Below are positions 42,026 through 50,457 of a DNA stretch of 64,000 nt, piece by piece. The notes under the pieces were generated by a model. The model was not told where the DNA came from. It saw only the letters and a program-made list of their open reading frames with translations, and ran no database searches. The stretch is from Candidatus Amarobacter glycogenicus (GTDB lineage Bacteria > Chloroflexota > Dehalococcoidia > Tepidiformales > Tepidiformaceae), in contig JADJZF010000003.1 in NCBI GenBank assembly GCA_016719395.1, positions 248,001 through 312,000 of the forward strand. Direction: 5' to 3'. The stretch's first letter is position 1, and every line of letters begins with the position of its first letter. The position numbers and the translations under genes were made by a program.

Positions 42026-42832
42026 TTGCTCGAACTCTTCGCTCTCTCCGCAGCCAGCATCGCGGCCCTGATGCTCGGGACCTGGGTCCTGAGCCTCTTG
42101 CTGCGCAATGCGAGCATCGTCGACATCATCTGGGGCCTCGGGTTCGTTCTCGTGGCGGTGATTGGCTTCGCCTTCGGCGATGGATACGGCCCACGAAAGG
42201 CGCTGATCACGGGAATGACCGCCGCCTGGGGACTCCGCCTGTCGATCTACCTGTTCTTGAGGAACGCCCGAGCGGGTGAGGACTTCCGATACAAGCGGAT
42301 GCGCGCGCACTACGGACCGCGATTCGGACTCATTAGCCTGTTCACGGTTTTCGCGCTGCAGGGAGCCCTCATGTTTGTGGTCTCGCTGCCTGTCCAGGTG
42401 GCGCAAGCCGCCGGCCCAGACCACCTGACCTGGCTCGACGGAGCCGGGGCGCTCGTCTGGCTGGCGGGGCTCCTGTTCGAGAGCATTGGCGACTGGCAGC
42501 TTGCGCGCTTTAAGGCCGACGCAGCCAACGCCGGCAAGGTGATGGACCGAGGTCTCTGGGCATGGACTCGCCATCCCAACTACTTCGGTGACAGCCTGGT
42601 CTGGTGGGGGATCTTCGTGGTCGCGGCGAGCGAACCCACGCACCTCTGGGCGATCGTCGGGCCAATCGTCATGACCACCCTGCTCGTGCGTGTCTCGGGA
42701 GTGGCGCTCCTCGAAAAGACGATCGTCCGGCGGCGGCCCGGATACGAGGAGTACATCGCGAGGACCAGTTCGTTCATCCCTCGACCACCGCGGCGCACGC
42801 CCGGGGAAACCGCCGCAACACCGCGGCACTAG
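42026..42832 (+). CDS. DUF1295 membrane protein (steroid 5-alpha-reductase fold)
   Basis: A 268-residue protein with about seven transmembrane helices. The C-terminal block DRGLWAWTRHPNYFGDSLVW, followed by PGYEEYIARTSSFIPRPP, is diagnostic of DUF1295 and related steroid-reductase-fold proteins that act on lipids with NADPH. The start is TTG at 42026 with GGAG upstream. It sits between the photoreceptor and the photolyase. DUF1295 genes are often found in light-regulated clusters with photolyases and LitR, so a role in photo-protection of lipids is plausible but unproven. Confidence 0.82.
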   Translation: MLELFALSAASIAALMLGTWVLSLLLRNASIVDIIWGLGFVLVAVIGFAFGDGYGPRKALITGMTAAWGLRLSIYLFLRNARAGEDFRYKRMRAHYGPRFGLISLFTVFALQGALMFVVSLPVQVAQAAGPDHLTWLDGAGALVWLAGLLFESIGDWQLARFKADAANAGKVMDRGLWAWTRHPNYFGDSLVWWGIFVVAASEPTHLWAIVGPIVMTTLLVRVSGVALLEKTIVRRRPGYEEYIARTSSFIPRPPRRTPGETAATPRH

Positions 42833-42851
42833 GGCCACCGGGAGCATCGTG

Positions 42852-44276
42852 ATGACAACCCATTCGCCAGCGGTCGTCTGGTTCAGGCGGGATCTTCGCC
42901 TCCACGACCACGCGGCGCTGACTGCGGCCGTGTCCAGCCACGACAAGGTCGTCTGCCTGTTCGTCCTCGATGAACGGCTGCTCTCCGGCAGGGGGAGTTC
43001 GGCCAATCGGGCCTGGTTCTTGAAGGAATCGTTGACAGCGCTCGCGAGCGAGATCGCATCGCGCGGAGGGGAGCTGGTCGTCGTCCGCGGGCGGCCGGAG
43101 CAGACCGTCGTTTCCGTTGCGAAGAGCGTGGACGCTTCGACCGTCTTCATCAGCCGGGACTACAGCCCCTTCGGCCGGAACCGTGACCAGATGGCAAGGC
43201 GGGCGCTCAACCAGCTTGGGATCGGGTTGGAGGAGTTCCCGGGGCTGCTGGCGGTCGAACCGGAGGATGTGACGCATCCGAACGGCGGAGCGTTCTCGGT
43301 CTTCGGCGCCTTCTACCGGCGATGGGCCCAGGTCGCGCGCCGCCCGGTGGCGCCGGCGCCAGGGCGGATCGCAACAGCCGTCACGCCCTTCTCCTCGGAA
43401 CTCCAGGACTGGAGGCCGGAGCGACCCGACGGCACGCTGCTCAGCGGAGGCGAGTCGTCGGCCCTGAAGCGCCTCGACAATTGGGCCCGCGACGGACTGG
43501 AGAACTATTCGCGCGATCGGGACCGGCTGGACCTGGAAGGGACGTCGAGGTTGAGCCAGGACCTGCGCTTCGGATTGGTCTCGCCGAACCAGGTCCTCGC
43601 ACTCGCGGGGAACTGCGACGACCCGAAGTTCGTCAAGGAAGTGGCGTGGCGCGAGTTCTACACGCACCTCGCATGGCACCGGCCGCGGGTCCTGCGGAGC
43701 CCGTTCCGGGCGGAGTACGCCGGCCTTCCATGGCGTGAGGACGGGGAGTCTCTCGCGGCCTGGGAAGGCGGCCGCACTGGCTTCCCGGTCGTCGATGCGG
43801 CGATGCAGCAACTCGTGGCGACCGGATGGATGCACAACCGGGCGCGCATGGTTGCGGCTTCGTTCCTGACAAAGAACCTCTTCATCGACTATCGGAACGG
43901 CGAACGATTCTTCATGCGCCACCTTGTGGATGGCGATGTTGCCGTAAACAACGGCGGCTGGCAGTGGGCCAGCTCCACCGGGACCGACGCACAACCCTAC
44001 TTCAGGGTTTTCAATCCTGTCCTACAGGGCGAGCGGTTTGACCCGGATGGCACGTACGTTCGGCGCTGGGTGCCTGAACTCAGCAGGGTGCCACTGCGGT
44101 TCCTGCACAAGCCATGGACGATGCCGGACGAAGTACAGTCCGCATCGGGTTGCCTCGTCGGCCGCGACTATCCCTCGCCAATCGTTGCGCCGGAGGGCGC
44201 GGTGGAACGGGCCCGGGCGTTCTTCGCCCGCGCAGGCGAACGCTCAGGCTCCGCTCGGACGCCGCCCAGACGCTGA
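42852..44276 (+). CDS. phr: Deoxyribodipyrimidine photolyase
   Basis: A 474-residue photolyase/cryptochrome-family protein. It begins with VVWFRRDLRLHDHAAL, the antenna domain, and the FAD-binding C-terminal half has EVAWREFYTHLAWHRPRV and TGFPVVDAAMQQLVATGWMH. The block NNGGWQWASSTGTDAQPYFR is also present. These features indicate a class I CPD photolyase that repairs UV dimers using blue light. The ATG at 42852 follows GGAG; a GTG one codon earlier is also possible. It is probably controlled by the B12 photoreceptor upstream. Confidence 0.92.
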   Translation: MTTHSPAVVWFRRDLRLHDHAALTAAVSSHDKVVCLFVLDERLLSGRGSSANRAWFLKESLTALASEIASRGGELVVVRGRPEQTVVSVAKSVDASTVFISRDYSPFGRNRDQMARRALNQLGIGLEEFPGLLAVEPEDVTHPNGGAFSVFGAFYRRWAQVARRPVAPAPGRIATAVTPFSSELQDWRPERPDGTLLSGGESSALKRLDNWARDGLENYSRDRDRLDLEGTSRLSQDLRFGLVSPNQVLALAGNCDDPKFVKEVAWREFYTHLAWHRPRVLRSPFRAEYAGLPWREDGESLAAWEGGRTGFPVVDAAMQQLVATGWMHNRARMVAASFLTKNLFIDYRNGERFFMRHLVDGDVAVNNGGWQWASSTGTDAQPYFRVFNPVLQGERFDPDGTYVRRWVPELSRVPLRFLHKPWTMPDEVQSASGCLVGRDYPSPIVAPEGAVERARAFFARAGERSGSARTPPRR

Positions 44277-44329
44277 ACGCCGAAGCCTGTATCTTGCGTC
44301 CTGCTCAAACGCAAGGGGAGTGGCATTTC

Positions 44330-45430
44330 TTGGCTTCGGCGCTCGCCGGCATCCGCGTCATTGATATCTCGACCTCGGCGAGCGGGGCGTGGTGCTCGCG
44401 GATGTTGTCCGGCTTCGGCGCCGATGTCGTCATGCTCGAAGGGCCGGCTGGACACCCAATGCGGCACGAGGCGCCGTTCGATTCGTCCGGCGAAAGTATT
44501 CCGGGCGCCTACTTCCTGGCCGGCAAGCGCAGCGCCGTGTTCGACCTGCATGCCGACGGGGCGGCAGGACGGCTGCTGGCGCTCTCGGAACAATCCCCCG
44601 TCGTTGTCTCCAGCCTCCGGCAACACGAATGGGAAGCACTGGGCCTGCAGCCATCTCAACTCGGCCAAGGAAACGCGGTGGTCGTCCATATCACGCCATA
44701 CGGGATGACTGGCGAACGCGCGGCGCTCCCTGGGAACGAGCTCACCGTGGCTGCCCTTTCCGGCTGGGCAGCGCTCAACGGAGAATCCGCCCGCGCGCCA
44801 CTGCGACCGGTGGCCCACCAGGTGGCGATGTGCACTGGCACGCTCGCTGCCGCCGCGGTGGTGGGCGCTGTCATCGAGCGCGAACGAAGCGGCGAGCGCG
44901 GCCAGGAGATCGACATCGCCGAACTCGACGCGATGGTCTCCGCTGGCTCGCCCAACGTCTTGCGCGGTCAATACACGGGCCGTTCGACGCCGCGCCGGGA
45001 TGGCGTCGATATCACGACCGGGCCGGTGCCGGTCGCGGATGGCCACTTCGCCCTGACTATCTCGCGCGCGCACTTCTGGCGCGACGCCATGAATGTCCTC
45101 GGGCTAGACGACCTCGCCGAGGACCCGCGCTGGGAAACGAGCTGGTACCGCCAGGCGCACCGAGAGGAATACGCGGGGCGAGTCAGTGACGCCATGCGCC
45201 AGTGGTCGAAGGCCGACCTCTTCGAGGAACTCGCTGCCCGGCGCGTCGTCGCGGGACCTGTGTTGACGATGGACGAACTCAGCACCAACCCGCACCTGGC
45301 GGAGCGCGGCTTCTGGACCGAACTCGACGGAGTGACACAACCAGGCGCACCGTTCAAGCTGTCGGCGACCCCCTGGGTCCTTCCTTCCCGGCCGAGGCCG
45401 AACGCCGCAACCCGGGATCCCGCCGGATGA
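44330..45430 (+). CDS. CaiB/BaiF family CoA-transferase (first of a pair)
   Basis: A 366-residue class III CoA-transferase. The CaiB fold is seen in SALAGIRVIDISTSASGAWC, and the region DIAELDAMVSAGSPNVL contains the Asp (L-D-A) expected for the covalent CoA intermediate. The start is TTG at 44330 with AAGGGGAG upstream; longer in-frame versions run through the photolyase gene. It overlaps the second transferase in an ATGA. Such pairs often form heteromers, or activate one organic acid by taking CoA from another thioester. Confidence 0.83.
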   Translation: MASALAGIRVIDISTSASGAWCSRMLSGFGADVVMLEGPAGHPMRHEAPFDSSGESIPGAYFLAGKRSAVFDLHADGAAGRLLALSEQSPVVVSSLRQHEWEALGLQPSQLGQGNAVVVHITPYGMTGERAALPGNELTVAALSGWAALNGESARAPLRPVAHQVAMCTGTLAAAAVVGAVIERERSGERGQEIDIAELDAMVSAGSPNVLRGQYTGRSTPRRDGVDITTGPVPVADGHFALTISRAHFWRDAMNVLGLDDLAEDPRWETSWYRQAHREEYAGRVSDAMRQWSKADLFEELAARRVVAGPVLTMDELSTNPHLAERGFWTELDGVTQPGAPFKLSATPWVLPSRPRPNAATRDPAG

Positions 45431-46680
45431 CCGGGCCGCTCACGTGCATGCGAGGGATCGTGCTCACCCAGGCGTGGGCGGGTTCGTATTGCACCGAACT
45501 GCTCGCGTTCATGGGCGCCGACATCATCCAGGTGGAGGTGCGAAAACGCCCGGATTCATGGCGCGGGACCTACGACGCACCGCTCGCCGAGCGGCTTCGG
45601 CAGGTCGAAACGGCCCGTGAGGCATGGAACTGCAACTACCTCTATAACTCCGTGAACCTTAACAAGCGCTGCCTGACGCTCGACCTCCAGACGGAGGACG
45701 GCGCGGCGACGTATCGCCGGCTGCTGCCGTTGACAGACTTCGTCGTCGAGAACTTCTCGCCGCGCGTGCTGGGCAACCTCGGGTTTTCCTACGAACAGAT
45801 GGCCGCCGTCCGGCCGGGCGTCATCCTCTGCAGCCTCTCGGCGTACGGCCACGATGGCCCCTGGGCGAACATCCCCGGGATCGGCGGGACTATCGAGCCA
45901 ACCTCCGGTCTTTCGGCGCTGCTCGGGTATCCGGGTGGACCACCAATGAATTCGGGGATGATGTACCCCGATGCAGTCGCGGGCCTCAACGCCTTCGCGG
46001 CGATCATGGCAGCAATTCGTCATCGCAACCGCACCGGCGAAGGCCAGTACATCGACCTTTCGATGCAGGAAGCGAACCTGTCGTTCGCAGGCGAGGCAGC
46101 GTTGGAATTCCTCCGCACCGGACGTCAGCGAGAGCGGATGGGCAACCGCCACCCGCAGTTCGCCCCGCACGGCATCTACCGCTGCGCAGGCGAGGACAAG
46201 TGGATCGCTATTGCGAGCGAAAGCGACGCGCAGTGGACGCGACTCATAACAGCCCTCGGCTCCCCGGCCGCCCTCAGCGAAAGCCGGTTCGAAACCAAAG
46301 CACTCCGCAAGGAGAACGAAGACGCCCTCGATGCTGCCATCGAAGGAGCCACTCGGACAGAGAACTGCGAGGAACTGGCTGCGCGGCTCTGCTCTGCCCA
46401 GGTGCCAGCGGCGGCGGTGCACGATGGGATCGAGGTCGCCCGCGACCCCGCTCTTCATGAGCGCGGCGTCATCGCTCCCGTCCGCCACCCGGAAGCAGGC
46501 GAGTGGATTCAGGCCGTCATCCCGTGGCGCTACTCGGGCATTCAGAACCCGCCGGTCCGCCCGGCCCCGCGACTCGGGCAACACTCCGCCGAGGTGCTGG
46601 CCGAGCTGCTGGGCATGCGGGAAGAAGAATACGAGAGGCTTGTGGCGGCGGGCATCAGCGGCGAAGGGCCGCCAGACTAG
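45427..46680 (+). CDS. CaiB/BaiF family CoA-transferase (second of a pair)
   Basis: A 417-residue class III CoA-transferase with the family hallmarks VNLNKRCLTLDLQTEDGA and VVENFSPRVLGNLGFSYEQM. The stretch SAYGHDGPWANIPG and GEGQYIDLSMQEANLSFAGE are also present. At the catalytic position the motif reads QEA, so Glu replaces the usual Asp, while the sister protein keeps Asp. That difference would fit a heteromer with one active subunit. It is followed 9 bases later by a hydratase homologue, and all three genes form one operon. Confidence 0.84.
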   Translation: MTGPLTCMRGIVLTQAWAGSYCTELLAFMGADIIQVEVRKRPDSWRGTYDAPLAERLRQVETAREAWNCNYLYNSVNLNKRCLTLDLQTEDGAATYRRLLPLTDFVVENFSPRVLGNLGFSYEQMAAVRPGVILCSLSAYGHDGPWANIPGIGGTIEPTSGLSALLGYPGGPPMNSGMMYPDAVAGLNAFAAIMAAIRHRNRTGEGQYIDLSMQEANLSFAGEAALEFLRTGRQRERMGNRHPQFAPHGIYRCAGEDKWIAIASESDAQWTRLITALGSPAALSESRFETKALRKENEDALDAAIEGATRTENCEELAARLCSAQVPAAAVHDGIEVARDPALHERGVIAPVRHPEAGEWIQAVIPWRYSGIQNPPVRPAPRLGQHSAEVLAELLGMREEEYERLVAAGISGEGPPD

Positions 46681-46689
46681 GAGAAATCA

Positions 46690-47526
46690 TTGAGCAACTA
46701 CTCCCAGATCCTGTACGAGGTCGCCGACGGTATTGGCACGATCACGCTGAACCGGCCAAAAGCGCGCAATGCTCAGAGCCGCATCCTCATTGAGGAGGTC
46801 GACAGCGCCTTCGAGCGAGCTTCGAAAGACACCGGCGTGCGGGTCATCGTGCTCAAGGGCGCAGGCGACAATTTCTCAGGAGGGCACGACCTCGGCAGCC
46901 CTGAGGAACTGGCGGACCGGGAACTGCGGCCCATCGGCGAAGGTCTTCGCGGCCGCTATACGCGCTCGTGGGACATGAACATCGACCCCACGCTGCGCTG
47001 GCGAAACGTACCAAAGCCAACGATAGCGGCGATCCAGGGCTACTGTATCTTCGCGGGCTGGATGGTGGCTTCAGCCTGCGATGTGATCATCGCAGCGGAC
47101 GACGCGCTCTTCTTGCCGACGAACTTCCAGTACTTTTCCGTCCCGTGGGATATCAGTCCGCGCAAGGCGAAAGCGATCCTCTTCGAAAGCCGTCTCGTCG
47201 ATGCGGAGGAGGCCGAGGCACTCGGCTTCGTGAGCTGGGTCGTCCCGCGCTCCGCCCTTGACGCGGAGGTCGCCGCCTATGCCGGGCGGGTCGCGGAGAA
47301 CGACCCGTTCCAGCTGCGCATGATCAAGCTCGCGATCAACCAGGCGCAGGAGGCCCAGGGTTTCACGAGCCACATTTACGGGGCGCACGCGCTCCACATG
47401 CTCTCGTCGACGGGCGAGGCCGACCCGGGCTACGCGCTGAAGAAGCCGGGCGGCAAGCGCCGCCCAATGGTCCAAAGGGCATTCGAGAACTACGAGCTGC
47501 GGAAGAACCGGGGCGCTGCGGAATAG
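46690..47526 (+). CDS. Enoyl-CoA hydratase/isomerase family protein with unusual active site
   Basis: A 278-residue crotonase-fold protein (NRPKARNAQSRILIEEVDSA, then VIVLKGAGDNFSGGHDLG). At the first catalytic Glu position the block reads IFAGWMVASACD, and at the second it reads LPTNFQYFSVPW, so neither Glu is present. It is therefore unlikely to be a plain hydratase; crotonase relatives without these residues do isomerase, hydrolase, decarboxylase or aldolase-like chemistry. The TTG at 46690 has AGGAG upstream. It closes the CoA-transferase operon. Confidence 0.8.
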   Translation: MSNYSQILYEVADGIGTITLNRPKARNAQSRILIEEVDSAFERASKDTGVRVIVLKGAGDNFSGGHDLGSPEELADRELRPIGEGLRGRYTRSWDMNIDPTLRWRNVPKPTIAAIQGYCIFAGWMVASACDVIIAADDALFLPTNFQYFSVPWDISPRKAKAILFESRLVDAEEAEALGFVSWVVPRSALDAEVAAYAGRVAENDPFQLRMIKLAINQAQEAQGFTSHIYGAHALHMLSSTGEADPGYALKKPGGKRRPMVQRAFENYELRKNRGAAE

Positions 47527-47536
47527 CGTGAGGCGC

Positions 47537-47572
47537 GTCTTCTCGGGCCGCCTGGAGTCCCGAGGAGAAGAC
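47537..47572. terminator. Possible terminator between convergent genes
   Basis: An interrupted inverted repeat, GTCTTCTC (47537-47544) with GAGAAGAC (47565-47572), extended by a GGG/CCC pairing inside. It lies between two convergent operons. There is no long T-run, so the call is weak. Confidence 0.4.
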
Positions 47573-47587
47573 TGGCGCGACCCGAGG

Positions 47588-48736
47588 CTATTCCTTCTGC
47601 AGGATGTGAAGCACGCAGACGGAGCCCGCGCCCATCATGTGGGCGAGGCCAAGCCGCGCACCTTCGACCTGGCGCACGCCGGATTCGCCGCGCAGCTGCT
47701 GCGTCACGTCCCAGATCTGGGCCAGCCCGGTGGGCCCACCGGGGTGGCCGCGGCCAATGAGCCCGCCATCCGTAGAGAACGGAATTCGCCCGCCGATGGT
47801 CGTGGCGCCTTCGGCAACCAGCCGGTCGCCTTCGCCGTCAGGACAGATGCCGAGCAGTTCGTAGTACATCAACTCTTCGATCGGGAACGCGTCGTGGACG
47901 TGGACCAGACTCAGGTCGTTCGGGCCAACACCAGCCTCTTCGTAGGCAAGGTTTGCGGTGATCCGGGTCGACTCCGAAGGTCCGACAATCGCGCCGAGGA
48001 AGACATGGCCGGGCTGGTAGCGTTCGGATTGCATCTGGGAGGCGATGACCCTTACGAGCGGGCGCCCGTTTGCCAGGCGCAGAGCAACTTCGCGGGTTGC
48101 AACGATGGCGGCCGAGGCGCCTGCCCCGGCGCCACAGGCCATCATGGCGGTGTGCGGGTAGGCAACCATCGGCGAGGCGAGGACGGTTTCAGGTGTGATC
48201 TCCTTGTCCGCCTGGCGCTCGGCATACTTGTTGAAGCGGGCATGGTTCCAGTTCTTCGCCGCTATCTTCGCGAAGGTTTCGACCGTCGTGCCGTTCTCGT
48301 GCATGCGGCGGACGGCCCAGAACGCAAAGAACGCGGCGGGCAACAAGTTGGTGTCCATCGTTGGGCGGCGCGGTCCGCCCGCCGCGGCCATGTTGCCAAG
48401 GCGGCCGTCGAAGGCGATCGCCATCGCCGTTTCGCTGCTGCCTCCAGCAACGGCCATGACGGCCTCCCGAAACGCCGAGGAGCCGGTGGCCGAGGCGTTC
48501 TCGATGTGGACGACCGGGAGCCCGGTCAGGCCGAAGTCCTTGGCGAAGGTCACTCCATCGAGCATGTTGCCGCCGATGTAGCCGCTGTAAAGCGCGCCGA
48601 CATCGCGGAAGGAGAGGTTCGCGTCTTCCAGTGCCGCCATGCCTGCGGTGTAGTGCATGTCGCGCCGGCTCACATCGTGCTTGCCATAGCGGTGCATGCC
48701 CACGCCGACGACATAGACATCCCGTCCCATGCTCAC
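47588..48736 (-). CDS. SCP2-type thiolase-fold protein lacking the nucleophilic Cys (Ltp2-like candidate)
   Basis: A 382-residue thiolase superfamily protein of the SCP-x/lipid-transfer branch. The blocks ALYSGYIGGNMLDG, VHVHDAFPIEELMYYEL and GRGHPGGPTGLAQIWDV (with the catalytic-type His) are clear. At the place of the nucleophilic Cys (normally ENACATG) it has ENASATGSS, with Ser82, so ordinary thiolysis is not expected. Actinobacterial Ltp2, a thiolase-fold enzyme, instead cleaves steroid side-chain CoA esters by retro-aldol chemistry and needs a DUF35 partner. A DUF35 gene overlaps this one by 4 bases. The aldolase role is inference. Confidence 0.82.
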   Translation of the reverse strand: MSMGRDVYVVGVGMHRYGKHDVSRRDMHYTAGMAALEDANLSFRDVGALYSGYIGGNMLDGVTFAKDFGLTGLPVVHIENASATGSSAFREAVMAVAGGSSETAMAIAFDGRLGNMAAAGGPRRPTMDTNLLPAAFFAFWAVRRMHENGTTVETFAKIAAKNWNHARFNKYAERQADKEITPETVLASPMVAYPHTAMMACGAGAGASAAIVATREVALRLANGRPLVRVIASQMQSERYQPGHVFLGAIVGPSESTRITANLAYEEAGVGPNDLSLVHVHDAFPIEELMYYELLGICPDGEGDRLVAEGATTIGGRIPFSTDGGLIGRGHPGGPTGLAQIWDVTQQLRGESGVRQVEGARLGLAHMMGAGSVCVLHILQKE

Positions 48737-49152
48737 TTCGAGCCCTCCATGACGCGGAATGCGATCGTGCAGAGGTCATTCCCCTGATCGTCCTTACCGA
48801 CGGACCGGGTCACCAGCCGGACCTTCTGGCCAATCTTCCAGTCACCCATTTTGCCTTCAAGTGGGGCCTGGATGCGCACACCCTCCGGCAGGTCCACCTG
48901 GACGGCGCCGAAGCCGCCACCGGTGTCCATCTCCATGCTGCCGAGCCAAGGCAGCATGACGAACGTCCACGAATAGATCTCGCCCTCGGTCGAGAGTTCG
49001 CAGTCTTCGACAGCTTCAAGGGAGATCGGGCATCGCTTTCGCCGCGGCCAGAAGTATGTGCTGGCGGCGGGACTGTAGGAGCCCAGGAGCACGGGCGCTG
49101 CATGCGCCTCCGGCGGGATCCGGAAGTAGCCTTCTTCGACGGGAACTTTCAC
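48733..49152 (-). CDS. DUF35 / OB-fold protein, likely partner of the thiolase-fold protein
   Basis: A 139-residue OB-fold protein of the DUF35 family (YSWTFVMLPWLGSM, then VQVDLPEGVRIQAPLEGK). DUF35 proteins bind and support SCP2-type thiolases. The usual N-terminal rubredoxin-like zinc ribbon is degraded: in GSYSPAASTYFWPRRKRCP only one Cys remains. I use the GTG at 49152 because GGAGG lies upstream and the family block starts there; an ATG at 49203 adds 17 residues. The 3' end overlaps the thiolase-fold gene in an ATGA, which supports a complex. Confidence 0.75.
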   Translation of the reverse strand: MKVPVEEGYFRIPPEAHAAPVLLGSYSPAASTYFWPRRKRCPISLEAVEDCELSTEGEIYSWTFVMLPWLGSMEMDTGGGFGAVQVDLPEGVRIQAPLEGKMGDWKIGQKVRLVTRSVGKDDQGNDLCTIAFRVMEGSK

Positions 49153-49267
49153 GGGGTGGTAGGGCCTCCACGCTGGTGATTCAGGTGAGTCGAATCGTCG
49201 CATCGGTGACGGCGGGGTACAACTGCCGCAAGGTCGCCGGCAAGTTCCCTCCGGCCCCGGCGACCGC

Positions 49268-50041
49268 TCAACGCGCGTCGAATGTGTCTGCGAACGCGGC
49301 GAGGATGTCCGCGACCTCCCGTGGCCTGGCAGAGGGAATCTGGTGGGCAACGCCACTTATGGTTTCGAGCCGCGCGTGCGGCAGCCGTGCAAGCATCTCG
49401 GCGGCAGCCTGAGCGGTGAGGACATCGCTCGACTCCCCTCGCACGAGGAGCACCGGGCAGGTGATCGCCTCCCAGAGCGACCACAGGTCCAGGCGGGCGT
49501 CGCGACCCTCGGCCAGCTGTTCGAAGAAGTGACGGGCGATTGCCGGGTCGAACCAGGCGCCTCCTTCGCGATAGCGCGAAACCCAGCCGGCTATTCGTCG
49601 CGAGCCCGGCGTCATCTCGGCGTGAGGGTAAGCATCGATGACGACCGCCCCGGCGACGCGCTCCGGCATTGCGGCGGCGGCGATCGTGGCTACTCCTCCA
49701 CCCATTGAGAACCCGGCCAGTAGGCAGTGGTCCACCCCCAGCGCGTCCAGGGCGAGGGCGAGATCCGCGAAGTGCTGATCGCCACCGTAGGCTTCGTCAG
49801 CGGCCCAATCGCTATCGCCGTGCCCGCGCGCATCGAACGCGAGGAGGCGGCGGCCGGCGAGATGGAGAGCCGTCCGCTGCCAGTCCGCGCTCGAACCAGT
49901 GATGCCATGGAGAAGGACGATCGGGAGCCCGTCGCTCGATGGGTTCCACTCGCGATAGGCGAGCGTGAGGCCGCACCCCCGGACGCGCCCCTCGGAAGGA
50001 AGGTGCGGGCCGTGGACGCCCAACGCCGGATTTGCGCTCAT
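49268..50041 (-). CDS. Alpha/beta hydrolase
   Basis: A 257-residue alpha/beta hydrolase. The oxyanion-hole motif is IVLLHGITGSSADW, the nucleophile elbow is GFSMGG, an acidic residue is in RGESSDVLT, and the catalytic His is in VAHQIPS. It overlaps the upstream MaoC gene by 4 bases. In a CoA-ester catabolic operon it could be a thioesterase, lactonase or C-C hydrolase; the sequence alone does not decide. Confidence 0.83.
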   Translation of the reverse strand: MSANPALGVHGPHLPSEGRVRGCGLTLAYREWNPSSDGLPIVLLHGITGSSADWQRTALHLAGRRLLAFDARGHGDSDWAADEAYGGDQHFADLALALDALGVDHCLLAGFSMGGGVATIAAAAMPERVAGAVVIDAYPHAEMTPGSRRIAGWVSRYREGGAWFDPAIARHFFEQLAEGRDARLDLWSLWEAITCPVLLVRGESSDVLTAQAAAEMLARLPHARLETISGVAHQIPSARPREVADILAAFADTFDAR

Positions 50042-50457
50042 GGCCGGCGCGGCAACCGGACCCGGGCGGTGCAAGGCATCAGGACGGTACCAGCGGCGTC
50101 TTCCTCCCAAACTTGGAGGGAGACCTCATCGCCGCTGATTGAGGTGACCTTGCCTCGGAAGGTCAGGTCGCTTTCAGGGAAAGCGCGACCGCGGTTCTGC
50201 CAACCCATCGCGACGAGCCGCCCTCCCGGTCCGGCCCAATCGACCACGAACTGGGAAAGCCACGCGCCCTGGAGCGGGCCGTGCACGAGCACGTCGGGGT
50301 GGCCTTCAACGGCTGCATACTCGCGGTCGTAATGGATTCGGTGCGGGTTGTTGGTCGCGGCGCTGAAGAGGAAGAGTTGCGCGCGGCTGGCGTTCTTCAC
50401 CATCGCCGGCATTGCCTCCCCTACCGACACGTCTTCGAGGTAGCGCTGCGCCGTCAT
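50038..50457 (-). CDS. MaoC-like hot-dog protein (second of two)
   Basis: A 139-residue single hot-dog domain. The motif NNPHRIHYDREYA around residues 36-48 resembles the hydratase-2 motif with the Asn/His pair, and LVHGPLQGAWLSQF is the helix that follows. It overlaps the first MaoC gene by 4 bases and the hydrolase gene by 4 bases. In ChsH1-ChsH2, two MaoC-like domains of different type form one hydratase; a heteromer with the neighbour is therefore likely. Confidence 0.8.
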   Translation of the reverse strand: MTAQRYLEDVSVGEAMPAMVKNASRAQLFLFSAATNNPHRIHYDREYAAVEGHPDVLVHGPLQGAWLSQFVVDWAGPGGRLVAMGWQNRGRAFPESDLTFRGKVTSISGDEVSLQVWEEDAAGTVLMPCTARVRLPRRP

